Positions 25,182 to 34,029 are shown, counted from the first letter of the stretch. The stretch is 64,000 nucleotides of DNA from an uncultured Prevotellaceae bacterium (GCA_900318535.1 ONKU01000008.1:1-64000), one strand, 5' to 3'. The notes: generated by a model not told the origin, from the letters alone. Made by a program: numbers and translations.

Positions 25182-25715
25182 TCAAAAAGTGAACAGCGAA
25201 GTCACCTCAACATCGGGCGGGAACACCTCACGGCCGTGCAGGTCAGCCAGGTCACAGATGAAGTTGATGTAAATCTTCTTAGGGTTCATCGACTTCACCA
25301 GTTCATAGGCTGCGAGCATCGTGCCGCCAGTGGCGAGCAAGTCATCATGGATAACGACTACGTCGTCGGGCATGATGGCATCCTTGTGAATCTCAATGGT
25401 GTCGGTGCCGTATTCCTTGGTATAGGACTTCTGGATAACCTCAGCGGGCAACTTACCGGGCTTGCGCAGGGGCACAAAACCGGCATTTAGCTGGGTGGCG
25501 AGGATGGCACCGCCAATGAAGCCGCGGGCTTCGATGCCAACGACACGGGTCACGCCCTTGTCACGGTACAGGTCAGCCATGGCACGCGCCATAATCTGGA
25601 GCGCCTCGGTGTCCTTGAATGCGGTGGTCAAGTCCTTGAACTGAATACCCGGAACAGGGAAATCCGGAATATTGCGGACCACGCTTTTCACTTTCTCTAA
25701 TTCTTGCTTATTCAT
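25182..25715 (-). CDS. apt: Adenine phosphoribosyltransferase
   Basis: 177 codons. It salvages adenine by joining it to PRPP to form AMP. It shows the family start 'VRNIPDFPVPGIQFKDLT', the 'GIEARGFIGGAILA' block and the PRPP loop 'VVVIHDDLLATGGTMLAAYEL' (pieces VVIHDDLLATGGT). It sits in the operon 41 bp before uvrC and 43 bp after mnmG; the parS-like site lies in the gap upstream. Confidence 0.96.
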   Translation of the reverse strand: MNKQELEKVKSVVRNIPDFPVPGIQFKDLTTAFKDTEALQIMARAMADLYRDKGVTRVVGIEARGFIGGAILATQLNAGFVPLRKPGKLPAEVIQKSYTKEYGTDTIEIHKDAIMPDDVVVIHDDLLATGGTMLAAYELVKSMNPKKIYINFICDLADLHGREVFPPDVEVTSLFTF

Positions 25716-25741
25716 TGTAAATCAGTATTTTATGTGTAGAT

Positions 25742-25757
25742 TGTTTCACGTGGAACA
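25742..25757. promoter_or_regulatory. parS: parS-like site, one mismatch
   Basis: TGTTTCACGTGGAACA differs from the parS consensus at one position (G for A at base 12). It is intergenic, between apt and mnmG, about 1.07 kb from the perfect site. Confidence 0.65.
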
Positions 25758-25758
25758 T

Positions 25759-27636
25759 TTATCTGCCCAATAGCGCGAGCAGGATATTGATGTCGCTTGG
25801 CGACACCCCAGGAATGCGTGAAGCCTGCCCCACCGTCTCGGGGTCAATGGCCTGCAATTTCTGGCGGGCCTCGGTAGATATCTGGAGTATCTGGGAGTAA
25901 TCAAACTTGCCCTTGAGGGTCACATTATCGAGGCGCGCTACGCGGTCGGCAATAAGGGTCTCGCGCTCGATATATCCCTGATACTTGATGGCGATCTCGG
26001 CAGCCTCGATAATTTCGTCTCGGCGGGCCTCCTCCAAATTGCCAAGCTGGGCGCGTAATTCAGGCAACGCCTCGGCCAACATGGCCATATTAACCTGAGG
26101 ACGCAACAGCAGGTCATACAGCCGCTGTCCTTGGCTCAAGGGTTGAATGCCGCGAGTTTCAAGCATGGGGTTAACGACGGCGGCTTTGACGGTAAATTGA
26201 CGGCAAAACTCCGTTAGTGCATCCATCTGCTCCCGCTTGGAGCACATCAGGTCATATCTCTCCTGGGTGGCAAGGCCCAGACGATAGCTTTTCTCGGTCA
26301 AACGCATGTCGGCATCGTCCTGACGCAACAGAATGCGATGCTCGGCACGCGAGGTGAACATGCGGTAAGGCTCGTCCACACCACAGGTCACCAGGTCGTC
26401 GATAAGCACACCGATGTAGGCCTCGTTGCGTGCCAAAGTGAACGGTTCTCCTCCTGTGACATTTTGGTGGGCGTTAATGCCCGCGATGAGCCCCTGCCCT
26501 GCCGCTTCCTCATACCCTGTCGTGCCATTGACCTGTCCGGCGAGGAAAAGGTTCTTCACCAACTTGGATTCCAGCGTATGGGTTAACTGTGTCGGATCAA
26601 AGAAGTCATATTCGATGGCATATCCTGGACGGAAAGCGTGCACGTCGCGCAAGGCGGGAATGTGAGTCAGAGCCTCCATCTGCACCTCCCAGGGCAGTGA
26701 CGACGAGAAGCCGTTGAGGTACATCTCGTGGGTGTCGGCACCTTCGGGCTCAATGAAGAGCTGATGAGAGGTTTTGTCGACAAAAGTGACGATTTTGGTC
26801 TCTATGCTGGGGCAATAACGGGGCCCGATACTGGTGATCTGTCCGTTGTAAAGGGGAGATTGCGGCAATCCTTCACGCAGGACATCATGCACCTGCTCGT
26901 TGGTATGAACAATCCAGCAGGGGCGCTGCGGCAGCCTGGAAGCGATGCCGGGAAGGAACGAGAAATGATGGAAATCATGCTCTCCCTCCTGCTTGATGCA
27001 TTGCGAGAAGTCGATGGTGCGCTCGTCAAGACGGGGCGGTGTGCCGGTCTTCATGCGGCCAACGGTGAAGCCGAGTTGTGCCAATTGTTCAGTAATGCCT
27101 CTTGCGGGAGGTTCCGAAACGCGTCCGCCGGGCGTCTGCACCTTGCCCACGTGCATCAGGCCGTTAAGGAAAGTCCCTGCCGTGAGAATCACAGCCTTGG
27201 CACTGAAAGTGAGTCCAAGGGCGGTCTTGACACCCTTCACTACCCCACCCTCGATGACGAATTCATCGACAGAATCCTGCCACATGTACAGATTTGGCGT
27301 GTTTTCAAGCACCTTTCTCCACTCGAGAATGAACTGCTGACGGTCGCTCTGCGAACGCGGGCTCCACATCGCGGGTCCCTTGCTGCGGTTGAGCATTCTG
27401 AACTGGATGCTGGAACGGTCGGTAACAATACCCATCTGGCCGCCCAGGGCGTCAATCTCGCGCACGATCTGCCCCTTGGCGATGCCGCCTACTGCGGGAT
27501 TACAGCTCATTTGCGCGATTTTATTCATGTCAATCGTGATCAGCAGGGTGTGTGAACCCAACCGGGCTGCCGCACTAGCAGCCTCGCAACCGGCATGGCC
27601 GGCCCCTACCACAATGACATCATAGTCGTTTCTCAT
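25759..27636 (-). CDS. mnmG: tRNA uridine 5-carboxymethylaminomethyl modification enzyme MnmG
   Basis: 625 codons, family length. With MnmE it modifies U34 in certain tRNAs. It contains the FAD motif 'VVGAGHAGCEAASAAARLG', 'SCNPAVGGIAKGQIVREIDALGG', 'GTFLNGLMHVG', 'RMKTGTPPR' and 'GTTGYEEAAGQGLIAGINA', and a helical C-terminal domain that contacts MnmE. Its ATG overlaps the ybeY stop codon (ATGA), which suggests translational coupling. In many bacteria mnmG (gidA) lies next to the chromosome origin; the two parS sites downstream fit that here. Confidence 0.97.
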   Translation of the reverse strand: MRNDYDVIVVGAGHAGCEAASAAARLGSHTLLITIDMNKIAQMSCNPAVGGIAKGQIVREIDALGGQMGIVTDRSSIQFRMLNRSKGPAMWSPRSQSDRQQFILEWRKVLENTPNLYMWQDSVDEFVIEGGVVKGVKTALGLTFSAKAVILTAGTFLNGLMHVGKVQTPGGRVSEPPARGITEQLAQLGFTVGRMKTGTPPRLDERTIDFSQCIKQEGEHDFHHFSFLPGIASRLPQRPCWIVHTNEQVHDVLREGLPQSPLYNGQITSIGPRYCPSIETKIVTFVDKTSHQLFIEPEGADTHEMYLNGFSSSLPWEVQMEALTHIPALRDVHAFRPGYAIEYDFFDPTQLTHTLESKLVKNLFLAGQVNGTTGYEEAAGQGLIAGINAHQNVTGGEPFTLARNEAYIGVLIDDLVTCGVDEPYRMFTSRAEHRILLRQDDADMRLTEKSYRLGLATQERYDLMCSKREQMDALTEFCRQFTVKAAVVNPMLETRGIQPLSQGQRLYDLLLRPQVNMAMLAEALPELRAQLGNLEEARRDEIIEAAEIAIKYQGYIERETLIADRVARLDNVTLKGKFDYSQILQISTEARQKLQAIDPETVGQASRIPGVSPSDINILLALLGR

Positions 27637-28073
27637 GCAATAAACACGTTTTTAGGCAGAATCGCGAGTGCGTCATTTTCATGTTTTTCCATGATTTCGC
27701 GCTCTCCAGGACCCTTATCATTGATACCGCACAGGTGCAGCACGCCATGGATGATGACGCGCATGAGTTCGGTCTGATAAGGAGCACCCAGCATCTCGGC
27801 ATTGCTGGCAACCGTGTCAAGCGAGATGACCATGTCGCCAGCAATGTGGCGCGAATTGGTGTAGTCAAACGTGATAATGTCCGTGTAATAATCATGCCCG
27901 AGGAACTCGCGGTTGGTGGCCAGGATATACTCGTCATCACAGAAGACGTAGGTCAAGCACCCTACCCGCTGTCCGTGGCTTTGAGCCACCTCGACAATCC
28001 ATTGCTGCACCGCCTCGGTGTTGAGGCGTGGCATCTGCACGTTGCCTTGGGTCATGTAATTGATTTCGGTCAT
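27633..28073 (-). CDS. ybeY: Endoribonuclease YbeY
   Basis: 146 codons. YbeY is a zinc-dependent RNase for 16S rRNA maturation and ribosome quality control. The metal motif reads HGVLHLCGIND (family form HGxLHLxGxDH); the expected third histidine position is shifted or replaced here ('INDKGPGEREIMEKHEND'), as is common in Bacteroidota members. It is the first gene of the operon and overlaps mnmG by 4 bases. Confidence 0.92.
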   Translation of the reverse strand: MTEINYMTQGNVQMPRLNTEAVQQWIVEVAQSHGQRVGCLTYVFCDDEYILATNREFLGHDYYTDIITFDYTNSRHIAGDMVISLDTVASNAEMLGAPYQTELMRVIIHGVLHLCGINDKGPGEREIMEKHENDALAILPKNVFIA

Positions 28074-28100
28074 AATGGGTCTGTCTTAAAAAACGGGACA

Positions 28101-28108
28101 CAAAGATA
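28101..28108 (-). promoter_or_regulatory. Promoter -7 box (TATCTTTG) of the ybeY operon
   Basis: TATCTTTG on the minus strand, 27 bases before the ybeY ATG, with a TTG about 18 bp further upstream that can serve as the -33 box. It is probably the single promoter for the five-gene unit. Confidence 0.6.
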
Positions 28109-28357
28109 ACACATTATTTTGATAAACAAGCATAAAATGCCAAGTTTTGAACCCTTGACGCGATTACTACAACTTTTTGGCAACGGTTTGGGGCAAAATG
28201 CGTGCCAGGTCTCCCCTGCCCGATTTTCTGGATTATTCCCAAAAACCGCTAATTGAGTGAAAAACAGCGAAAAATGGGACTTTGAGCGCTTGAGATTTCA
28301 ATATTTCGATGATTGCAGTGGGTTGTGCGTGATTTTTTTGAAGAATTTGGCATAAAA

Positions 28358-28389
28358 TTTGCAGGATTAAAGATAAACCAGTACCTTTG
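28358..28389 (+). promoter_or_regulatory. Promoter of the NfeD/SPFH pair
   Basis: TTTG at 28358-28361, a 20-bp spacer and TACCTTTG at 28382-28389, leaving an 80-base leader before ATG 28469. The rest of the 28109-28357 gap shows no gene and no strong structure. Confidence 0.65.
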
Positions 28390-28468
28390 AGAAACCTTAA
28401 TTGAAGGGTCCCGCATCAGGACCGAGAGACAACGCAGTTAACGAACACTAATATAAAAATGACATATT

Positions 28469-28918
28469 ATGATACAGTATTTCACATCTAACCTCTGGCT
28501 CATTTGGGTAATCATCTCCATTGTGTGCCTCATCCTGGAATTATCATCGGGTGATTTTTTCATTCTGTGTTTCGCTATCGGTGCAGCTGCCTCGGCCATC
28601 ATCGCCGGATGCGGTGCATCACTCACCTGGCAAATCATCATTTTTGCCATCGTTTCGGCCTTGAGTTTGCTGCTTGTGAGGCCCGCGCTCATCAAAAAGC
28701 TGCACAAACCCCATCGTGAACGCTTGAGCAATGCCGAGGCTATGGTCGGCAAAGAAGGACGCGTGAGCGAGGATATCATTGCCGGCGGTTATGGACGCGT
28801 AGCTATCGACGGCGACGACTGGAAAGCCCGCAGCATCGACGGCAGCGCCATCGCTCAGGGTGCCCGTGTGCGTGTTGTCAAGATGGACAGCATCATTGCC
28901 ACCGTAGAACCCGCCTGA
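28469..28918 (+). CDS. NfeD-like membrane protein
   Basis: 149 codons. Three hydrophobic segments (about 8-28, 32-50, 53-70) are followed by a soluble OB-fold domain: 'EAMVGKEGRVSEDIIAGGYGRVAIDGDDWKA', seen here as MVGKEGRVSEDI and GRVAIDGDDWKARS. NfeD proteins pair with SPFH-domain scaffolds in the inner membrane and are thought to help organise membrane domains or protein quality control. The SPFH partner follows 47 bp downstream. Confidence 0.9.
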   Translation: MIQYFTSNLWLIWVIISIVCLILELSSGDFFILCFAIGAAASAIIAGCGASLTWQIIIFAIVSALSLLLVRPALIKKLHKPHRERLSNAEAMVGKEGRVSEDIIAGGYGRVAIDGDDWKARSIDGSAIAQGARVRVVKMDSIIATVEPA

Positions 28919-28965
28919 CAGTGACTTAATTGAACTAATGACTAACAACTTAAAACAATAATATT

Positions 28966-29937
28966 ATGCCATCCACATTAACAATTTTCCTGATTGTCGT
29001 TATTTTGTTGGCGCTTATTCTGGTAAAGAATAGCCTTGTGATTATTCCACAGAGTGAGACCAAGATCATTGAGCGCCTGGGTAAGTATTATGCCACCCTC
29101 AAACCCGGTATCAATATCATTATCCCGTTCATCGACCGCGCCAAGAGCATCGTAGCCTATGAGCACGGACGCTATCGCACCACCAATGTAATCGACCTGC
29201 GTGAGCAAGTGTACGACTTCGACAAGCAGAACGTGATTACCAAGGATAACGTAATGACCCAGATCAATGCACTGCTGTATTTCCAGATTATGGACCCGTT
29301 CAAGGCTGTGTATGAGATCAATAACCTGCCCAACGCTATCGAGAAGCTGACGCAGACCACATTGCGTAACATCATCGGTGAACTCGAGCTGGATCAGACG
29401 CTTACCTCGCGCGACACCATCAACTCCAAGCTGCGCGCCGTCCTTGACGATGCCACCAACAAGTGGGGTATCAAGGTCAACCGCGTTGAGCTGCAGGACA
29501 TTCAGCCGCCTCAAACCGTGCTCCAGGCCATGGAGAAGCAGATGCAGGCCGAGCGTAACAAGCGTGCTACCATCTTGACCAGCGAGGGTCAGAAACAGGC
29601 TGCCATCCTCCAGTCCGAGGGTCAAAAGACCGCTCGCATCAACCAGGCCGAGGCCGACAAGCAGACCGAGATCCTGCGTGCCGAGGGTGAAGCCCAGGCC
29701 CGCATCCGCAAGGCCGAGGCCGAAGCTATCGCCATCGACAAGATTACCGAGGCCGTAGGCCAGAGCACTAACCCCGCCAACTATCTGCTTGCCCAGAAGT
29801 ACATCCAGATGCTTGACACTGTTGCCGGCGGAGACAAGACCAAGACGGTTTACCTGCCTTACGAGGCCACCAACCTGCTGGGCTCCATCGGCGGCATTAA
29901 GGAACTCTTTACTGGCGACAACAACAAGAAGGAGTGA
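28966..29937 (+). CDS. SPFH/Band 7 membrane scaffold protein (QmcA/stomatin type)
   Basis: 323 codons. An N-terminal membrane anchor (about 5-25), an SPFH domain ('IIPQSETKIIERLGKYYATLKPGIN', seen in pieces VIIPQSETKIIERLG and LKPGINIIIPFIDR; 'ALLYFQIMDPFKAVYEI'), then a long Ala/Glu-rich coiled coil (about 190-265, 'EGQKQAAILQSEGQK', 'AEGEAQARIRKAEAEA') that drives oligomer formation. With the upstream NfeD gene it forms the usual two-gene unit. Confidence 0.93.
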   Translation: MPSTLTIFLIVVILLALILVKNSLVIIPQSETKIIERLGKYYATLKPGINIIIPFIDRAKSIVAYEHGRYRTTNVIDLREQVYDFDKQNVITKDNVMTQINALLYFQIMDPFKAVYEINNLPNAIEKLTQTTLRNIIGELELDQTLTSRDTINSKLRAVLDDATNKWGIKVNRVELQDIQPPQTVLQAMEKQMQAERNKRATILTSEGQKQAAILQSEGQKTARINQAEADKQTEILRAEGEAQARIRKAEAEAIAIDKITEAVGQSTNPANYLLAQKYIQMLDTVAGGDKTKTVYLPYEATNLLGSIGGIKELFTGDNNKKE

Positions 29938-29977
29938 TAGAGTAGGGGAAAGTCCAATACATCGGGCTAACCATCAA

Positions 29978-30012
29978 CAAGGCACGATCGCATCATGGGC
30001 GACCGTGCCTTG
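29978..30012. terminator. Terminator between convergent genes
   Basis: CAAGGCACG pairs with CGTGCCTTG, with inner pairs CGC/GCG. It lies midway between the SPFH gene and the convergent AraC regulator and can act both ways. Confidence 0.65.
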
Positions 30013-30031
30013 ATTTGTTATGAACGACGCT

Positions 30032-31123
30032 TCACATCAGCATCTTTTGGCGCCACACTCCAGGAGTGCAACCCTCATGCGCCTTGAAGGCATTGATAAA
30101 CTGTGCCTTCCCCGAAAAACCTGACCTCGACGCTACCAGATCGATGCTAATCGATGTTGAATCAAGGAGTTGCTTAGCATAATCAATGCGCAGCTGAGTT
30201 ATCCAGTCCACGAAACTGCAGCCATAGTGCGAGTTGATGTACTGCGACAGATAAACCCTGTTGGTTGACAGTTCTTGCGCCATCTGAACCATGGTGACTC
30301 CCTGCCTGCGAAAGCCCTCTTTCTTGACCCACTGGTTCACCCTTGAGGCCAACTCGTTGTGCAAAGTGGAGTCCTCATGCTTTGACGACTCAGGTCGAAC
30401 ATCTTCTACATTGTTGATTGATAGGGTTTTAAGTTCAACCATACTATTGACCGTCGAGACAAATAAATAGCCAAAAACCAGTGGCATGAGCAGATAATAA
30501 ATAGCACTAAACTGGTGAGTCACAACAACGAAAATGATAAACAAGACAGCACTCACACTCACAACAATCAAACTGCGAACAACCATATTGAGGCAGATTA
30601 GGAGTTTTTCTTCCTCACTGCCTGGTTCGGGGCAAGAATCACGAACAACTCTAAACCTATAGAAAAAAGCGATACTGACGTGCATCAACTCGATGATAAA
30701 GAGGCCTATAGAGATATACAATAAGATTCTGGAAAGAGTAGGGGAGAGCAATAGCGACATCCACAGGAAACTGATGTAAACCGCAAATGCGATGATGGGA
30801 ACGTGAAGTCGAGGGGTAGAAAGGCGCAACTGTGAAACGAAAAGCGGGAAAATCAAGAACATCAAAAATGTAGAAACCGCTACCAGTGAAACGTTAAGAA
30901 CCTCACTAACAGGTGGATTTGTCACACTTAGACGAGTCAAGCATTGAAAAGCCGTCACGCAACCCACAAGCATCATCACAACTGAGAGCATCAGTTTGAA
31001 CCGCTTGAAATGGCGCAAATGCGCAACTTTGGCATTGCCAATAAACAGCAATGCAAGTCCAAAAGCAGACGACACCAATACGGTACACAGCTGCGAAAAT
31101 TCAAATAACGAGACAGGTAACAT
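30032..31123 (-). CDS. Membrane-bound AraC-family regulator
   Basis: 363 codons. About six or seven hydrophobic helices fill residues 1-225, followed by a linker and a C-terminal AraC-type DNA-binding domain: 'GVTMVQMAQELSTNRVYLSQYIN' (first helix-turn-helix) and 'IDLVASRSGFSGKAQFINAFKAHEG' (second). The membrane part would sense or anchor and the C-terminus would face the cytoplasm. It is divergent from a second regulator of the same design at 31255, with 131 bp between starts. Confidence 0.85.
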   Translation of the reverse strand: MLPVSLFEFSQLCTVLVSSAFGLALLFIGNAKVAHLRHFKRFKLMLSVVMMLVGCVTAFQCLTRLSVTNPPVSEVLNVSLVAVSTFLMFLIFPLFVSQLRLSTPRLHVPIIAFAVYISFLWMSLLLSPTLSRILLYISIGLFIIELMHVSIAFFYRFRVVRDSCPEPGSEEEKLLICLNMVVRSLIVVSVSAVLFIIFVVVTHQFSAIYYLLMPLVFGYLFVSTVNSMVELKTLSINNVEDVRPESSKHEDSTLHNELASRVNQWVKKEGFRRQGVTMVQMAQELSTNRVYLSQYINSHYGCSFVDWITQLRIDYAKQLLDSTSISIDLVASRSGFSGKAQFINAFKAHEGCTPGVWRQKMLM

Positions 31124-31144
31124 AACGTTTTCTTAAAAGCGGAG

Positions 31145-31152
31145 CAAAAATA
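31145..31152 (-). promoter_or_regulatory. -7 box (TATTTTTG) of the minus-strand AraC gene
   Basis: 21 bases upstream of ATG 31123. The divergent gene uses the same -7 sequence at 31225-31232. Confidence 0.5.
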
Positions 31153-31224
31153 GGAAAAAACCATCAATAATCAGTAAAAATTAGCAAAATGCAACCCAAA
31201 GGATGAAAAAATGCGTTTTTTTTG

Positions 31225-31232
31225 TATTTTTG
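31225..31232 (+). promoter_or_regulatory. -7 box (TATTTTTG) of the plus-strand AraC gene
   Basis: 22 bases upstream of ATG 31255. It excludes the longer frame starting at 31222, which would begin upstream of the transcript. Confidence 0.55.
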
Positions 31233-31254
31233 CAGCCGTTTTCAAGAGCAAAGA

Positions 31255-32382
31255 ATGGATTTTGATACCCTCGAATATGGGATTGTGTTAGTTGGCTGGG
31301 TGGTAGGCATCCTGCTAGGCACGATATTATTATTCGTCAAGCTTCCCGCCGATAAAGTGCATTTTACTTACCGCAGGGCAAAAAACACTTGTGCCATAAC
31401 CATCATACTGTTCGGGCTGGAAATTCTGTTCCAGTGGCTGATACGCTTTTATTTCAAACTGGATGACCCCGCGTTATCGGTTTTCGTTTATCTGATGACA
31501 TTTTGCGTAGCAACGCTGATATTCACAGGCGGCTTCTGCACCATGCTCGCGCCACACATTATGGACAAGAAACAGCGCATCATCCTTATTTCAGTATTAG
31601 TGTTCTATGGCACCTACCTGTTGATCAACTACTTCATTGACAACCGACGTATACAGTCCTACGGCATTCTCATCGCTTGTGCAATCCTGCTGGTCATCAC
31701 GTGCATCTCGATCTACAAGTTTGTCTACATCTACCGCCACGCCATCAATGATCTGAAAACCTATTACGCTGATGTCGTAGAGAATCTCATGCGCTGGATG
31801 CCTGGAGTAGGGGCGGGCGTCATGCTGCTGCTCATTGCTGCTCCCATCACCTGTCTGTGTCCCAGGTGGGTAGGCATCAATCAGCTGGCATTGGGTATAG
31901 TGCTGTTTATCTACACCTTTATCTATACCATTGAATTTTCCTTCAGTTACAATACCGTGGCAGCGGCCATTCATCAGCAGCCTGAAGCCGATGAGCCACA
32001 AGACGCAGGCGATGAACCGGCAAAAAGCGGATCATCGTCACTGAGCGCTTCGCTGCAGGAGGTTATGCAGAGTAAAGAGTCACGCTGGCGTGAGCAAGGC
32101 GGATACCGCACTGCCGGACTTACCATCGAGCAAGCCGCTCGCGCCATGGGCACCAACCGCAGCTATCTGTCACGCTACCTGAACGAGGTGAGACAGATGA
32201 CTTTCTATGAATGGGTGGCACGCATGCGCATCGATGAGGCACAATCCGTCATGGTTCAAGAGCGCGAAACCTCCATAGAACAAATTGCCTCAAGGGTGGG
32301 CTTCACCTCGGTGTCCACCTTCTCCAGCACATTCAAGAAAGTGGTGGGCGAGAGCCCTGCAAAGTGGCGAAATTCACAGTAA
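31255..32382 (+). CDS. Membrane-bound AraC-family regulator
   Basis: 375 residues from ATG 31255, chosen because the -7 box covers the longer start. Seven or so membrane helices lie in residues 5-230 ('IVLVGWVVGILLGTILLF', 'ILISVLVFYGTYLLINYF', 'GVMLLLIAAPITCLC'), then an acidic linker and an AraC domain ('GLTIEQAARAMGTNRSYLSRYLN', 'IEQIASRVGFTSVSTFSSTFK', 'GESPAKWR'). Same architecture as the divergent neighbour but low identity outside the DNA-binding part. The target is unknown. Confidence 0.85.
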   Translation: MDFDTLEYGIVLVGWVVGILLGTILLFVKLPADKVHFTYRRAKNTCAITIILFGLEILFQWLIRFYFKLDDPALSVFVYLMTFCVATLIFTGGFCTMLAPHIMDKKQRIILISVLVFYGTYLLINYFIDNRRIQSYGILIACAILLVITCISIYKFVYIYRHAINDLKTYYADVVENLMRWMPGVGAGVMLLLIAAPITCLCPRWVGINQLALGIVLFIYTFIYTIEFSFSYNTVAAAIHQQPEADEPQDAGDEPAKSGSSSLSASLQEVMQSKESRWREQGGYRTAGLTIEQAARAMGTNRSYLSRYLNEVRQMTFYEWVARMRIDEAQSVMVQERETSIEQIASRVGFTSVSTFSSTFKKVVGESPAKWRNSQ

Positions 32383-32529
32383 CCTTTGATTTTTGCTTGT
32401 ATTCTAAAAAACACCATTTCATCGGCTATTTTTGGTATTATTTAGTACTGATTCGTTAAAAAAATCAGCACACAACAATTATTCGCTTCCAGGCCTTGCA
32501 AGTGATGTGGATATTTCGTTTTTCTTTTA

Positions 32530-32537
32530 TAACTTTG
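32530..32537 (+). promoter_or_regulatory. Promoter -7 box (TAACTTTG) of the candidate RNA
   Basis: Perfect TAnnTTTG match in an AT-rich stretch, followed by structured sequence with no long open frame and then an intrinsic terminator. Confidence 0.5.
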
Positions 32538-32542
32538 CATTC

Positions 32543-32749
32543 GCGACAAGAGGGATATGTGCCCTTCTCGTCGATGCTGAGGCTTTAAATTTTATGAGAT
32601 AAAAGAACTGTGCATTCGGAATAATACTAGAAAAAATTAGTATCCTTTAAGTGTTAATCGAGAATTAGTCTGGTAGTATAAATACCAGCAAAAGAAACTA
32701 GTTAAGCAAGATAAATTCAGTTAGCCTGGGAAGGTTGACTGTTTTTTTT
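32543..32749 (+). ncRNA. Candidate non-coding RNA or attenuator leader, about 0.2 kb
   Basis: The unit starts at a -7 box and ends at an intrinsic terminator. Predicted elements in order: a strong 5' hairpin (32544-32573, arms CGACAAGAGGG and CCCTTCTCGTCG with one mismatch and one bulge), a small hairpin ATACTA/TAGTAT (32624-32643), CTGGTA/TACCAG (32670-32688), then the terminator at 32718-32749. No convincing protein is encoded. The glycosyltransferase start lies 87 bp further on, behind a possible second promoter (TAACTTCG, 32781-32788). So this is either an independent small RNA or a leader that ends transcription early. I do not recognise a known family. Confidence 0.5.
32718..32749 (+). 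terminator. Strong intrinsic terminator of the candidate RNA
   Basis: CAGTTAGCCT pairs with AGGTTGACTG (10 bp, two G-T pairs) around a GGGA loop, followed at once by eight T residues: a textbook terminator placed before, not after, a gene. Confidence 0.75.
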
Positions 32750-32835
32750 GTGGTTTGGGACCAAAAGCCAAAAAAAAATTGTAACTTCGTGGCGCCACAG
32801 GCCTGACTAATGCCTGCCAGCCACTCAATTACAGA

Positions 32836-33975
32836 ATGATTAACGTTTTTCATATCGTATCCAATAAGCACTGGACCGGTGCCGAGCAGTATACCTATGA
32901 CCTGGTGGACCGCTTGCGCAACGACCCGGACTTCTACGTCGAGGTAGTGTGCCGCAAACGCCCCATCGTGCTCAAGCAATACCGGCGCCTGGAAATCCCC
33001 ATCTCCATCTTGCCGCTCAAGGGCGTGACCGACATCGACTCACCCGTGCGCTTCGCCCGCCTCCTGCGCAAGGGCAAGAACATCATCCACGTGCACAGCT
33101 TCAAGGACGCCTTCATGGCGGTGATGGCGCGCCGCATCAGCGAGAACCGCGACACACGCGTTGTGGTGAGCGTACACGGCGTTTACAAGCCCAAAAAGAA
33201 CTACATGTACACCAAGTTGTACAAGTCCATCGACTGCTTTGTCTTCTCGTCTGAGATGGCTCGCGACGCCTTCCTGGGCAAGGCCAAGAAGACCTATGCC
33301 GACCGTGCCGTGGTGCTGCGAGACAGCGTCTGCGACAGCCACATCGGCACCACGGTGCCCGAGTTGCGCCGCGAACTGGGACTCGACAGCCACCAAGCAC
33401 TGATCATGTACCATGGCAAACTGGCCCCTGAAAAAGGCCTGGACGCCCTCCTGGGTGCATTAACCCATGTGGACAAGTCCAAGTACCACCTGGCCATCAT
33501 CGGCGAAGGAGAGCCCAAATACAAGGCAAAAATCAAAGGTTTCATCGTTGCCGCTGGCATGGTCAATAATGTCACGCTGCTGGGATTCAGGGACAACATC
33601 CTGGAATACCTACGCCAGGCCGACTTGGGCGTGCTGCCGTCCATCCAGCCCGAGGCGCTGGGAATCAGCAACCTGGAGTACATGATGGCCGGCAAGGCGC
33701 ACATCTGCAGCAACAATGGCGCCCAACCCGAGTATGTCCATGACGGCGTGAACGGCATTCTCATCCCGCCGGGCGATGAACAGGCGCTGACCAACGCCAT
33801 CAACCTGCTGCTCAACGACACAGCCACCCGCTCGCGCCTGGGCACGCAGGCCCAAAAGGACTTTGAGGACCACCTTGACTATCCCGCCTTCTACAAGAAG
33901 ATGACCGACCTGTACCGCCATCTGCTTGAGGCTGCCCCTGTCGTGGAAATCGATGTCCCACAACCCGAAGAATAA
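32836..33975 (+). CDS. Glycosyltransferase family 4 protein
   Basis: 379 codons, GT-B fold. The N-terminal half has 'HIVSNKHWTGAEQYTYDL' (acceptor loop near residue 12) and 'IIHVHSFKDAFMAVMARR'. The C-terminal half has 'MYHGKLAPEKGLDALLGAL', 'LAIIGEGEPKYKAKIKGF', 'VTLLGFRDNILEYLRQADLGVLPS' (pieces) and 'PEALGISNLEYMMAGKAHICSNNGA', the E-x7-E nucleotide-sugar site typical of family 4. It probably builds a surface glycan. It is a single gene behind the candidate RNA and ends at a bidirectional terminator. The upstream gap 32383-32529 shows nothing. Confidence 0.88.
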   Translation: MINVFHIVSNKHWTGAEQYTYDLVDRLRNDPDFYVEVVCRKRPIVLKQYRRLEIPISILPLKGVTDIDSPVRFARLLRKGKNIIHVHSFKDAFMAVMARRISENRDTRVVVSVHGVYKPKKNYMYTKLYKSIDCFVFSSEMARDAFLGKAKKTYADRAVVLRDSVCDSHIGTTVPELRRELGLDSHQALIMYHGKLAPEKGLDALLGALTHVDKSKYHLAIIGEGEPKYKAKIKGFIVAAGMVNNVTLLGFRDNILEYLRQADLGVLPSIQPEALGISNLEYMMAGKAHICSNNGAQPEYVHDGVNGILIPPGDEQALTNAINLLLNDTATRSRLGTQAQKDFEDHLDYPAFYKKMTDLYRHLLEAAPVVEIDVPQPEE

Positions 33976-34029
33976 CAGAGATATAAGTCCCGTGAGATTG
34001 GTCTTGTGGGTACTGACTCAATAAAAAAA

